NCBI RefSeq assembly: GCF_025384765.1
Contig: NZ_VHLL01000001.1
Span: 186,001 to 250,000, forward strand
DNA length: 64,000 nt
Origin: Methanoculleus formosensis
Lineage (GTDB): Archaea > Halobacteriota > Methanomicrobia > Methanomicrobiales > Methanoculleaceae
Direction of reading: 5' to 3'
Position numbers and translations under genes: made by a program. Shown piece after piece: positions 49,925-57,779 of this stretch. The notes beneath the pieces were generated by a model. That model did not search any database. It was not told the DNA's origin and saw only the letters and a program-made list of their open reading frames with translations. Each line of letters opens with the position of its first letter. Positions within the stretch are counted from its first letter, which is position 1.

Positions 49925-50745
49925 GGTTCGATCCCTGCGTACGCCGGGTCGGGGTAGGCGGGGAACCCGTGTTTTACAAAGATCGCCTTCCCTTCTTCGG
50001 AGGCGACGAACTCGACGAACATCTGAGCGGCTTCGGGCTGCGTGGTGAAGGTGGTCGCTCCTATCGGGACGATGAGGGCGAGGCTGTCCTCGGGCGGGAG
50101 GCCGATCATATCCATCTTCTCGGGGTTGATCTGGTCCATCGTGAGGAGCGCGGCATCTGCCGTGCCCATGTTCATCGCGACCACCACTTCGTTGATCGTC
50201 GGCGCCCGGAGGACGACGTTTGCTTCAACGGCGTCGTGGATACCGTGCGCCCGGAAGAGTTTGTCGCCGGCCCTGCCGATCGCGGTCGAGTTCACGCCGC
50301 CGAGCGCGATCTTCAGCCCCGGCCGGGCAAAGTCGTCGACCGACGTGATGTTGTGCGGGTTGCCCTTGCCGACGGCGATCACTGGGACGTGGTAGGCGAC
50401 GTACCCCGGCTCTCCGACCAGGCCTTTCTCCCGGGCGATGCGGTAGTCCGGCGTTCCGCCGGGGATGAAGGCGTCACCCTTCCGGGAGAGTTCCATCTGG
50501 GTGATGAGCGTGCCCGAACCGGCGAAGGTGTACTCGATATTGATGCCGTACTTATCGGTGAATGCCTCTCCGATCTCACTCATCGGCTTCTTGAGGCCTG
50601 CGCCGGAGTAGACGAGGAGCGAGATGTCCGCTACGGTTGGGGTGGCGTTCTCCCCGGTGACCGACGGCTGGGTGGTGCAGCCGGCCATGAAGAGGAGGGC
50701 GGCGAGGAGAACGATGGCGATCAGTGGAATTGCTCGTTTTGTCAT
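49921..50745 (-). CDS. Molybdate/tungstate ABC transporter substrate-binding protein
   Basis: 274 residues from ATG 50745 (MTKRAIPL); an ATG three codons upstream is also possible. Signal peptide with lipobox-like LLFMAGCTT, so probably a lipid-anchored binding protein outside the cell. ModA-like core: VYSGAGLKKPMSEIGEAFTD, YTFAGSGTLITQMELSRKGD, IALGGVNSTAIGRAGDKLF and AADAALLTMDQINPEKMD. First gene of the operon binding protein-TrmO-like-permease-ATPase. An AT-rich promoter region spans 50765-50820. Confidence 0.92.
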   Translation of the reverse strand: MTKRAIPLIAIVLLAALLFMAGCTTQPSVTGENATPTVADISLLVYSGAGLKKPMSEIGEAFTDKYGINIEYTFAGSGTLITQMELSRKGDAFIPGGTPDYRIAREKGLVGEPGYVAYHVPVIAVGKGNPHNITSVDDFARPGLKIALGGVNSTAIGRAGDKLFRAHGIHDAVEANVVLRAPTINEVVVAMNMGTADAALLTMDQINPEKMDMIGLPPEDSLALIVPIGATTFTTQPEAAQMFVEFVASEEGKAIFVKHGFPAYPDPAYAGIEP

Positions 50746-50769
50746 GGATACCATACCGTATCCACCCCT

Positions 50770-50779
50770 TGTTATTAAA
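50770..50779 (-). promoter_or_regulatory. Likely TATA box of the molybdate/tungstate operon
   Basis: Minus strand TTTAATAACA lies about 25-34 bases before the start at 50745, within an AT-rich 55-base stretch (50765-50820) that could also carry a regulator site. Confidence 0.45.
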
Positions 50780-50857
50780 GTGATTTCATTTACTTTTATG
50801 TTATGTTAAATTGTTTTACCTTAAACGGCCTGTATTGAATCTTGCTCCCCGCCCCGG

Positions 50858-51340
50858 TCAGCAGAACCGGCCGTCCGAGCGCCTGGTGCGGGCGGCCTCC
50901 GAGGTTGAGGCCAGCCACCCGGCCCGCTCGTCGGGGTAGGCGTCGAATGCCGGGACGTAGGGTTTGATGTCGATGACCGGGGTGCCGTCCAGGATATCCA
51001 CGTCCTCTACGGTGAGCGTCGCGCCCTCGACCGTGACCAGCCTGAGCACGGAGAGCCCGATCGCGTTCGGGCGGCGGGGCGCCCGGGTTGCAAAGACGCC
51101 GTGCGGTGTCGTATCGAGGAACGGCACCACCTCGAGCGCGTAGCCCTCCGTGCGGTGGAGGTGGTAGAGGAGGATGATCCGGGAGAATCCCGTGAGGTCT
51201 TTCAAGCCCGCCGCATAGGCGGGGTCGAGCTCGATCGTGCCCCGGACGCCCCGGGCGCCGACGGGCTGGATAGGCATGTCGCGGGGGTCGCGAAACGGGG
51301 AGTGGACGGTGCCGATGGGAGTGAAGGTTATCCCGGTCAT
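50858..51340 (-). CDS. TrmO/TsaA-like protein, second copy
   Basis: 160 residues from ATG at 51340, with GGAGAGG about eight bases upstream. Motifs match the copy at 49442-49924: FTPIGTVHSPFRDPRDMPIQ, FSRIILLYHLHRTEG, HGVFATRAPRRPNAIGLSVL, VDILDGTPVIDIKPYVPAFD. It lies just upstream of the molybdate operon on the same strand. The pair differs mainly in the region around residues 20-45. Which copy, if either, modifies tRNA is unknown. Confidence 0.88.
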   Translation of the reverse strand: MTGITFTPIGTVHSPFRDPRDMPIQPVGARGVRGTIELDPAYAAGLKDLTGFSRIILLYHLHRTEGYALEVVPFLDTTPHGVFATRAPRRPNAIGLSVLRLVTVEGATLTVEDVDILDGTPVIDIKPYVPAFDAYPDERAGWLASTSEAARTRRSDGRFC

Positions 51341-51433
51341 AGATATCCCTCTCCGGGAGAAATGAAGAGGGTTTGCGTCCGGGCAGAGCGCGGGGAAATG
51401 GTTATTATCGTCCCATGCGTTCACACGCTCTCT

Positions 51434-51802
51434 ATGGAAGATCTGTTAACAGCTCTCTTTGATATCGAGAGAAGGGCCTGGAGAGCTGCGGATACCCGGG
51501 ACGCAGAGTTCTACCGGGAGTACCTCGCACCGGAAGCCCTCGTCGTCAGCCCCCGGGGCATCCTGGACAGGGAAGGGATCCTCCGCGATCTCGTGGAGAA
51601 CCCCAACGAATTCCCGGAGTACGCCATCATGGACGAAAAGGTCGTGCCCCTCGGGGAGGAGGGCGCCGTCCTTGCCTATACCGTCTCCTTCGGTGGGCAG
51701 ATATTCTACGTATCGACGGCGTATACCCGGAAGGGCGATCGTTGGCGGGCGGCCTTCCACCAGAGGACGCCTGCGATCCAAAAGCCCGGGTCAGAGAGTT
51801 AA
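51434..51802 (+). CDS. SnoaL/DUF4440-like (NTF2 fold) protein
   Basis: 122 residues from ATG 51434. Pattern helix-helix-beta sheet: LTALFDIERRAWRAADTRDA, FYREYLAPEALVVSPRGILD, GAVLAYTVSFGGQIFYVSTA and YTRKGDRWRAAFHQRTP, typical of NTF2-like SnoaL/DUF4440 proteins. These are small ligand-binding or enzyme domains with varied roles. It is divergent from the second TrmO-like gene and overlaps the thiE 3' end by four bases (convergent). Confidence 0.8.
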   Translation: MEDLLTALFDIERRAWRAADTRDAEFYREYLAPEALVVSPRGILDREGILRDLVENPNEFPEYAIMDEKVVPLGEEGAVLAYTVSFGGQIFYVSTAYTRKGDRWRAAFHQRTPAIQKPGSES

Positions 51803-52434
51803 CGCCCTTTCGCCTTCGCGGCAGCGATCCTGTTCCGGAGTTCCCGTGCGGCGGCGGTGACGTCGTCCTCTCCGACGACCGCCGATATCACCGCAACCCC
51901 GTCCGCTCCCGCGGCGATGACGTCGGCGACGTTTTCCGCGGTGATCCCGCCTATCGCGACGAGGGGGAGGGCGACCGCGGTCCGGATCTCCGCGAGCGTC
52001 GCGAGCCCGTGCCCCGGCCCGGCGTCGTCCTTCGATCCGGTCGCAAACGTCGGGCTGAGGGCGACGTAGTCGGCCCCCTCCGCCGCGGCGCGGATCGCCG
52101 TCGCCACTGACCCGACCGAGGCCCCGATGATGAACCCCGGCGGGGCAAGCCGTCGCGCCTCTCCGATGGGGAGATCGCTCTCGCCGAGGTGAACCCCGTC
52201 GGCACCCGCCGCGAGGGCCACGTCCAGGCGGTCGTTCACGATGAAGAGCGCCCCGGCATCATGGGTGACCTCTCGTATGGCAAAGGCCGCATCGAAGAGC
52301 GCCCGCCCCGAGAGGGTCTTGTCGCGGAGCTGGATCGCGTCCGCGCCGCCGGCGACGGCGCGGGCGGCAAGCTCCGCGTGGGATCGCCCACGGCCGATCT
52401 CCTCGTCGGTGACCACATAGAGGTCGTAGGCCAT
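51799..52434 (-). CDS. thiE: Thiamine-phosphate synthase
   Basis: 211 residues, TIM barrel. DAIQLRDKTLSGRALFDAAF binds the thiazole phosphate, FIVNDRLDVALAAGADGVHL is the magnesium/pyrophosphate site, YVALSPTFATGSKDDAGPGH and IGGITAENVADVIAAGADGV complete the family pattern. It couples hydroxymethylpyrimidine diphosphate and thiazole phosphate to thiamine phosphate. Its ATG shares one base with the thiM stop (TAATG), so they form a salvage pair. Confidence 0.96.
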   Translation of the reverse strand: MAYDLYVVTDEEIGRGRSHAELAARAVAGGADAIQLRDKTLSGRALFDAAFAIREVTHDAGALFIVNDRLDVALAAGADGVHLGESDLPIGEARRLAPPGFIIGASVGSVATAIRAAAEGADYVALSPTFATGSKDDAGPGHGLATLAEIRTAVALPLVAIGGITAENVADVIAAGADGVAVISAVVGEDDVTAAARELRNRIAAAKAKGR

Positions 52435-53261
52435 TACCGTTCCTCGATCCGGGCGTGCCCGGTAAGGTCGTCGGGGGTGAGGCCGGCAAGTTCGTCGAAG
52501 AGCGCCGTCCTGAACGAGTAGGGGCCGCGTGCCTCAAGTGCGGCCCGTTCCCCCGCCCGGCCGAGTGCCGCGAGCGCCGCGGCCGATGCGACCGCGTAGT
52601 CGTCCGCGACCGCGACGAACGCCGCGGTGACCGAAGAGGCCATGCATCCCGTCCCCGAGAGGCGGTCCATCGCCGGGTTGCCGTTCCCGACGAGGAAGAC
52701 CCTTCTATCGTCGGTAACGACGTCAACCGCTCCCGTCATCGATACGACCGTCCCCGTGAGGCGGGCGCACTCCCGCGCCGTCTCGACGGGGTCGCCGGCG
52801 ATCCCGCCGGAGTCGACTCCCCGGACGCTCCCGCCCGTCCCGGCAAGGACACCGATCTCCCCGGCGTTGCCCTTCAGGACGGCGACATCGAGGGTGTCGA
52901 GGATTCTTTGGGCGGTCTCGGTGCGGAACCGGGTTGCCCCGACGCCGACCGGGTCGAGGACGACCGGGATGCCGAGTTCGTTTGCCCGGCGGCCGGCGGC
53001 GAGCATCGCCTCGACCTGCGTAGCGGAGAGCGTCCCGATGTTCAGGACGAGGGCGCCTGCGGCGGCGACCATCTCGGCGACCTCCTCAGGCGCCTCGGCC
53101 ATCACCGGGGCGGCCCCGGTGCAGATCGTTATGTTTGCGCAGTCGTTGATGGTGACGCCGTTCGTGATGTGGTGGATGAGCGGCCGCTTCGACCGCACCG
53201 TGGCGAGGAGCCCAGCGGGGATTGCCCCGTCCATGAAGTTTGCCGGGGAGTCTCTTGTCAT
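52434..53261 (-). CDS. thiM: Hydroxyethylthiazole kinase
   Basis: 275 residues from ATG at 53261 (an inner ATG is at 53234). RPLIHHITNGVTINDCANIT, GALVLNIGTLSATQVEAMLA, PVVLDPVGVGATRFRTETAQ, VLKGNAGEIGVLAGTGG and RLSGTGCMASSVTAAFVAVA with the catalytic Cys are all present. It phosphorylates the thiazole moiety for ThiE. No TPP riboswitch was recognised upstream; a 9-base T run (minus strand) at 53372-53380 separates the gene from the tRNA-Ser upstream. Confidence 0.96.
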   Translation of the reverse strand: MTRDSPANFMDGAIPAGLLATVRSKRPLIHHITNGVTINDCANITICTGAAPVMAEAPEEVAEMVAAAGALVLNIGTLSATQVEAMLAAGRRANELGIPVVLDPVGVGATRFRTETAQRILDTLDVAVLKGNAGEIGVLAGTGGSVRGVDSGGIAGDPVETARECARLTGTVVSMTGAVDVVTDDRRVFLVGNGNPAMDRLSGTGCMASSVTAAFVAVADDYAVASAAALAALGRAGERAALEARGPYSFRTALFDELAGLTPDDLTGHARIEER

Positions 53262-53564
53262 AACTATCGTTATGAGGTTTGATTGTACTACGGTAAAAGC
53301 AGTCGTTGCCCGGTGCCCCGCTACGTATACCGCCGGCACCGATCTTCGGGGTCGTGGGCCGACCCCCGACGAAAAAAAAAGAGGATGCGGCACAGCCCAT
53401 GATCCCGGGGAACAACCCGCTGACGAGCGCCGTGTTCTCGCCCAGGATCCGTGCTGCATCCATCGTCGCGATGAGGTAGGGGAAGTTTATCGGCATCAGG
53501 AAGAAGAGCACACCGCTTACGAACAGGGATAAGAGGCTGCTTGAACGTTGAACACTCAAAAGGA
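53262..53564. other. Gap between thiM and tRNA-Ser
   Basis: 303 bases. The minus strand carries an open frame with a hydrophobic stretch (LLSLFVSGVLFFLMPINF, then YLIATMDAARILGEN and LVSGLFPGIMGC) read from about 53530 to 53385, then a T9 run. It lacks a ribosome site and a clean end and may be a remnant of a small membrane gene. The thiM promoter should lie near 53270-53300. Confidence 0.4.
53372..53380 (-). terminator. T9 tract on the minus strand
   Basis: Nine consecutive A on the plus strand read as T9 for leftward transcription. Oligo-T is the main archaeal termination signal. It lies about 185 bases beyond the tRNA-Ser 3' end and 110 bases before thiM, so it can insulate thiM from upstream transcription. 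Confidence 0.5.
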
Positions 53565-53649
53565 CGCCGAGGGGGAGATTTGAACTCCCGAGGTGCCAGG
53601 CACCAGTGGCTTTCGAGGCCACCGCCTTCCCGGACTAGACTACCTCGGC
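53565..53649 (-). tRNA. tRNA-Ser (CGA)
   Basis: 85 bases, long variable arm. Acceptor GCCGAGG pairs with CCTCGGC, discriminator G at 53565, anticodon stem GTGGC/GCCAC with loop CTCGAAA (anticodon CGA), variable stem TGCC/GGCA, T stem GGGAG with CTCCC and loop TTCAAAT. No intron and no encoded CCA. Confidence 0.95.
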
Positions 53650-53700
53650 ACAGAATCAGCCTAGAGTATTTAGGCTCTACGACTATAATAGTATCGAGAT

Positions 53701-53904
53701 ATGCTCTGTCGACTCACCCTCATCCCGGACGGTACCGTGCTTGTCTACCGCGGGCGGCCGGGCGACACGTATGAGGCCGCCCTCCTCTCCTTTGGGTTCA
53801 ACCCGGATACGGCGCTGATATTCTCCGGCGGCAGGAGCCTGCCGCAGGACAAAAAGATCGAGGAAGAGGAGGCCCGGATATTCCTCGCCTCCTCACGCGG
53901 ATAA
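53701..53904 (+). CDS. Small beta-grasp (ThiS/MoaD-like) protein ending in Ser-Arg-Gly
   Basis: 67 residues. Pattern beta-beta-alpha-beta-beta with VLVYRGRPGDTYEAALLSFG, ALIFSGGRSLPQDKKIEEEE and the C-terminus IFLASSRG. It resembles ThiS/MoaD/small archaeal modifier proteins, in which a Gly-Gly end is adenylylated and thiolated or conjugated; here the end is Arg-Gly, so such chemistry is uncertain. An AT-rich stretch around 53680-53695 (TATAATAGTATC) is immediately upstream. It converges on the thermosome gene. The nearby thiE/thiM do not need ThiS directly. Confidence 0.65.
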   Translation: MLCRLTLIPDGTVLVYRGRPGDTYEAALLSFGFNPDTALIFSGGRSLPQDKKIEEEEARIFLASSRG

Positions 53905-53917
53905 CGTATTATTCGGC

Positions 53918-55495
53918 CTACTTCCCGGTCTGGGTGATCATCATGTCGTCGACGCGGACGAGGAGCATGGCCGTCTCGGTCGCGCTCTTGATCGCCTGGG
54001 TCTTCACGCGCTCGGGCTCGATGACCCCGGCCTCGTGCATGTCGACGATCTCGCCGGTGTAGACGTTGAGCCCGGCGTACTTCGCGCCGTCGGCGTGGGC
54101 CTTCCGGAGAGCGACGACCTTGTCGATGGTGTCGAACCCGGAGTTCTCCGCGAGGGTTCTCGGGATGACCTCGAACGCGTTCGCGAACGCTTCTATGGCA
54201 AGCTGGGCCCGGCCGCCGACGGTTGCGGCGTAGTCGCGGAGCCGGAGCTGGAGTTCGATCTCGACCGACCCGCCGCCGACGACGAACTTACCGTCCTCAA
54301 TGGCGTCCTGGATGACCCGGGCCGCGTCGTAGACCGCCCGCTCGAGTTCGTCGAGCAGGAGCTGGGAGGTGCCGCGCAGGAGGATCGTGACGGCCTTCGG
54401 GTTCTCGCACCCGGAGATGATCGTCAGGTCGGCGTCGGGGATCTCCCTGGCCGCTTCGGCATGGCCGAGCGTCGCTTCGGTGAGTTCTTCGGGCTTGTTG
54501 ACGATGGTGCCGCAGAGCGCTTTTGCGGCGAACTTCATATCCTCTTCTTTCACGTCCTCGAGGGCGTAGATGCCGTGCTTCGCGAGGTAGAACTGCACCG
54601 CGTCGGCGATCCCCTTCTGGCAGAGGACGACGTTCGCGCCGGAGGCGACGATCAACTCGGCGAGCTTCCGGAGGGACTCGCGCTCCTGCTCGGAGAACGC
54701 CTTCATCTGGTCGGAGGTGGTGATCTTGATCTTCGACTTCACCTGGGTCTTCGTGATCTCGAGCGGCTGGGCGAGCAGGGCGACTTTAGCGTCCGTGACC
54801 GCATCAGGCATCTGCTCGAATACGCGCTTCTTGTCGATGACGACGCCCCGGATCAGTTCGGCGTCGTCCATCGAGTCGCCGACCTGCTTCTTGATCTTGA
54901 TGTCGTCCTCGTCCACGGTGTAGGTACCCTGGCCGGTCTCGGCCGCGACCTGCTGCACCGCGTCCACCACGATGCCGGAGATCTGGTCTTTGATCGCCTC
55001 GATGGACTTCCCGGTCATGGCGGTTCCGGCGAGCTTGATGAGGTTCTCCCGGTCGTCGGCACTGATGGCGATGGCCAGTTCCTCGAGGATCTCAAGAGCC
55101 TTCTCCATGCCGAGCTGGTAGCCGTGTGCGATGATGGTAGGGTGCACCTCCTGGGCGAGCAGTGTCTCTGCCTCTTCCATAAGGGACCCGACGAGCACGG
55201 TCGCGGTCGTGGTGCCGTCGCCGACCTCGTCGTCCTGGGTCTCCGCAACCTCAACGACCAGCTTGCCGCCGGGGTGCTGCACGGACATCTCGTGCAGGAT
55301 GGTTGCCCCATCGTTCGTGATCACCACGTCACCGCTGGAGCTGACCAGCATCTTGTCCATTCCCCGGGGACCGAGGGTCGTCCGAACGGCGGCCGCAATT
55401 GCCTTTGCAGCCATGATATTCGAGCGCTGCGCCTCGAATCCACGCGTACGCTCAACATTGTCCCGTAAAATAATGATGGGCTGTCCAGCAAGCAT
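53918..55495 (-). CDS. Thermosome subunit (group II chaperonin)
   Basis: 525 residues. Start [23 protein letters not shown] motifs [30 protein letters not shown] and [16 protein letters not shown]-terminal part [20 protein letters not shown]. It folds cytosolic proteins in eight- or nine-membered double rings. The usual Gly/Met-rich C-terminal tail of many thermosomes is missing; the protein ends [11 protein letters not shown]. Promoter and ribosome site are both clear (55536-55547 and 55504-55509). Confidence 0.97.
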   Translation of the reverse strand: MLAGQPIIILRDNVERTRGFEAQRSNIMAAKAIAAAVRTTLGPRGMDKMLVSSSGDVVITNDGATILHEMSVQHPGGKLVVEVAETQDDEVGDGTTTATVLVGSLMEEAETLLAQEVHPTIIAHGYQLGMEKALEILEELAIAISADDRENLIKLAGTAMTGKSIEAIKDQISGIVVDAVQQVAAETGQGTYTVDEDDIKIKKQVGDSMDDAELIRGVVIDKKRVFEQMPDAVTDAKVALLAQPLEITKTQVKSKIKITTSDQMKAFSEQERESLRKLAELIVASGANVVLCQKGIADAVQFYLAKHGIYALEDVKEEDMKFAAKALCGTIVNKPEELTEATLGHAEAAREIPDADLTIISGCENPKAVTILLRGTSQLLLDELERAVYDAARVIQDAIEDGKFVVGGGSVEIELQLRLRDYAATVGGRAQLAIEAFANAFEVIPRTLAENSGFDTIDKVVALRKAHADGAKYAGLNVYTGEIVDMHEAGVIEPERVKTQAIKSATETAMLLVRVDDMMITQTGK

Positions 55496-55503
55496 TGTAT
55501 AAT

Positions 55504-55547
55504 CCTCCTTTGTTCGTTAGGTTTGTTCAGAGGTTCTATATATATTA
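55504..55547 (-). promoter_or_regulatory. Thermosome promoter and ribosome binding site
   Basis: On the minus strand, TAATATATATAG (55536-55547) is a strong TATA box and AGGAGG (55504-55509) lies eight bases before the ATG at 55495. Both fit high expression. Confidence 0.75.
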
Positions 55548-55711
55548 ACCGATGGGTGTCGCCCTCCCCCCGGTGCCCCGGCCGCTCAACGGGGATGGAT
55601 CGCCCGTCAGGTGATATTGCGCGCCTGGTACCCCTGACGGACACGCCGGTCGCACCCCCCGCTCCAGGAGGCGGACCCGGGGGTTATTTGAAAAAAGCGC
55701 GAGCCTGGTCT

Positions 55712-56326
55712 TTAGCCAAGTCTCGATATCACGAAGAGCGAGTGGACCGGAACCCCGTCAATCTCCCGGAGACCCCGCTTGTCGAAGAGCGACCAGACCG
55801 CCATCGGCACGGCCCCATGCTGCCGGAGGAACCCGATCGCCTCGGAGAGCGTCGTCCCGGTCGTGACGACGTCGTCGACGATGATGCACCGCTGTCCGGT
55901 GATCGCGGAGAAGGTGCCCGAGAGCGACCCGGTAGGGCTCTCGCCACGGCTGTGCTTCGCCGGGAGGTAGACCGCGAGTTTCAATCCCTCCTCTGCGGCG
56001 ATGAGGGTGGCGAGCGGGGCACCCGACGGCGCGATGCCGACGACTGTGTCGGGGAGGTCTTCGACGGCACGTACGACGCTTCCTTCCGCCAGGTAGAGGA
56101 AGCGTTTGAGCATCATCATCGCCATGTCGTTCAAGAGTACTCCGTGGCTCCCTACCGCCGCCCAGTCGATGTGGACGTCTTTCGGGGCCTCCATACCCTT
56201 CTGCTGGGTGAGCAGCCAGGTGACCGTCTCCATCGAGAGACCCAACTCGTCGGAGATCTGGCCGGGAGTGTGTCCTTCTGCCTGGAGCGCTTTTGCCTTC
56301 GTGATCAACTCTTCGAGCGCGGACAT
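55712..56326 (-). CDS. gfcR: GfcR-type regulator: orotate phosphoribosyltransferase-like protein with HTH
   Basis: 204 residues. N-terminal helix-turn-helix (AEGHTPGQISDELGLSMETV, about 16-36), then a phosphoribosyltransferase domain with PRPP loop CIIVDDVVTTGTTLSEAIGF and substrate loop VGIAPSGAPLATLIA. This matches GfcR, a haloarchaeal DNA-binding regulator of sugar genes built on a PyrE fold; the same family in methanogens is usually annotated as PyrE-like. It lies downstream of a nuclease, rtcA and prs on the same strand, and PRPP made by Prs is the likely signal. Confidence 0.88.
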   Translation of the reverse strand: MSALEELITKAKALQAEGHTPGQISDELGLSMETVTWLLTQQKGMEAPKDVHIDWAAVGSHGVLLNDMAMMMLKRFLYLAEGSVVRAVEDLPDTVVGIAPSGAPLATLIAAEEGLKLAVYLPAKHSRGESPTGSLSGTFSAITGQRCIIVDDVVTTGTTLSEAIGFLRQHGAVPMAVWSLFDKRGLREIDGVPVHSLFVISRLG

Positions 56327-56346
56327 GAAGAAAGGTATCCGGGTGA

Positions 56347-56802
56347 TTATTTAAGTTTTCTTTTGATTGATGCGCCGCAGACGGGGCAGTCCCCCGGCTC
56401 CTGCCAGTACCGCCCGCACCCGCTGCACCGGTAACGCCACCGGATCGGTCGGGCAGGCCGTTGCCGGATGCTCCGGGTCTCGATACCGAGGCGGTGGGCG
56501 ACGTTCTGGACGGCGAAGTCATCGGTGACGAGGACGGCCGAGAGTTCGAGTGCCAGCGCGAGGATCTCCCGGTCGGTTCCGGAGAGCACCCCGGCATCCC
56601 CGGTCCGCACCGCGGCCGCATCGACCCGCGCGAGGTCCTCGTCTCCAGGTTCCCGGACGGCAAGTCCTGTCGCCGCGAGCATCTCAAACCGGCATTTCGC
56701 GTGGAAGTCGGCGAGTTCCCCGACCACCGAGGGAGTGGTCGCCATTGGGCCATCGAGGGGGATCTCCGCGAAGAAGGCCGAAGCGTCGAGGACAAGTGTC
56801 AT
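56347..56802 (-). CDS. Nob1-like endoribonuclease (PIN domain plus zinc ribbon)
   Basis: 151 residues from ATG at 56802. PIN domain with the acidic residues in LVLDASAFF, VVGELADF and SGTDREILALALEL/VLVTDDFAVQN, followed by a zinc ribbon CSGCGRYWQEPGDCPVCG. Nob1 trims the 3' end of 16S rRNA in the small subunit precursor. The ATG overlaps the rtcA stop as ATGA, so two RNA-end enzymes are made together. The length fits archaeal Nob1. Confidence 0.92.
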   Translation of the reverse strand: MTLVLDASAFFAEIPLDGPMATTPSVVGELADFHAKCRFEMLAATGLAVREPGDEDLARVDAAAVRTGDAGVLSGTDREILALALELSAVLVTDDFAVQNVAHRLGIETRSIRQRPARPIRWRYRCSGCGRYWQEPGDCPVCGASIKRKLK

Positions 56803-57779
56803 GCGGCGAACCTCACGGTGCCGTTCTCCCGGCACTCGACCGGGCGGCCGAACTCTGCAAGGAGCGAGCAGGCGGTTCTGGCATGCGTCGAGAGGGTATG
56901 GGTGGCGTACTCCCCGCCGGAGAGGGCGAGGTAGACCAGGAGCTGGTCGGCGAGGTGGACGTCGACCGTGCCGGGGCTGCGGTACTCGTCGATGAAGGCC
57001 CGGGCGGCCGCCCGGCCCACCTCCTCGGCGGGAAGCCCTCTCCGCCCGAGGGCGACGGCGCCCTTCGCCCCGCTCCAGATGGTGATGGAACTCCCGGTGC
57101 TCGGCCCGCCCTCCCGGGGGTCGAGGGTCGCGGTGCAGGCGAGATCGAGTTCACTCCTGATGAGATCGCGGGCGGCGCCGGCCTGGCGTTCGGTGACGTG
57201 GCCGGGAAGCCCCGCCGAAGAGGAGATGAGGCTGCACGCCGACTCCTCCGGGACAGAGATCGGGCCGGGGAGGCCCGGCTCCACGCTTACGCGGACACGC
57301 CCTCCCCCCCGCGGGTAGTAGCCCCGCTCAAGCAGATCGATCTCGATCGAGGCCCCGGCCCGGCGGAGCACCGGGGCGAGGACGTGGTCGACGTAATCGA
57401 TCGTCGGGCTCTGCGCCACCTCGGTCCCGCCCACGACCGCGATGCTCCCGCCGCGAGCGAGCGCAGCCGGGAGCCATGCCTGGAGGACGAGAGGGATGCT
57501 CCCCGCGGTCCCGGTATCGATATGGAGATCGGCACGCCGGAGGTCACCAGGGATGAAGGTGATCTCGCGGCTTTCCGGCGTAAGCCCCGTACATTCGGCA
57601 CCGCAGGTCCCGGCGACCGCCCGGACTGCGGCGATGTGCTGGGGCGCGAGCCCCGGGCGCTCCCGGTTCTCCCGGATCCGGACGACGGTGATGGGTATGC
57701 CGGAGATCGCCGAGAGGGCGACCGCCAGGCGGAGGATCTGCCCGCCCCCTTCGAGGTGGGACCCGTCAACAGTGAGCAT
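56799..57779 (-). CDS. rtcA: RNA 3'-terminal phosphate cyclase
   Basis: 326 residues. MLTVDGSHLEGGGQILRLAV at the start, the conserved RENRERPGLAPQHIAAVRAV, GRAAARAFIDEYRSPGTVDV and the C-terminal active-site region ALSGGEYATHTLSTHARTAC with the catalytic His in THTLS. It converts RNA 3'-phosphates to 2',3'-cyclic phosphates using ATP. It overlaps the end of prs by 14 bases and the start of the nob1-like gene by four. Confidence 0.95.
   Translation of the reverse strand: MLTVDGSHLEGGGQILRLAVALSAISGIPITVVRIRENRERPGLAPQHIAAVRAVAGTCGAECTGLTPESREITFIPGDLRRADLHIDTGTAGSIPLVLQAWLPAALARGGSIAVVGGTEVAQSPTIDYVDHVLAPVLRRAGASIEIDLLERGYYPRGGGRVRVSVEPGLPGPISVPEESACSLISSSAGLPGHVTERQAGAARDLIRSELDLACTATLDPREGGPSTGSSITIWSGAKGAVALGRRGLPAEEVGRAAARAFIDEYRSPGTVDVHLADQLLVYLALSGGEYATHTLSTHARTACSLLAEFGRPVECRENGTVRFAA

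Noticed and set aside
53230-53300. TPP riboswitch ahead of thiM
   Set aside because: The conserved TPP aptamer segments (CUGAGA and the ACCUGAUCUGG-type stretch) were not found on the minus strand upstream of thiM.
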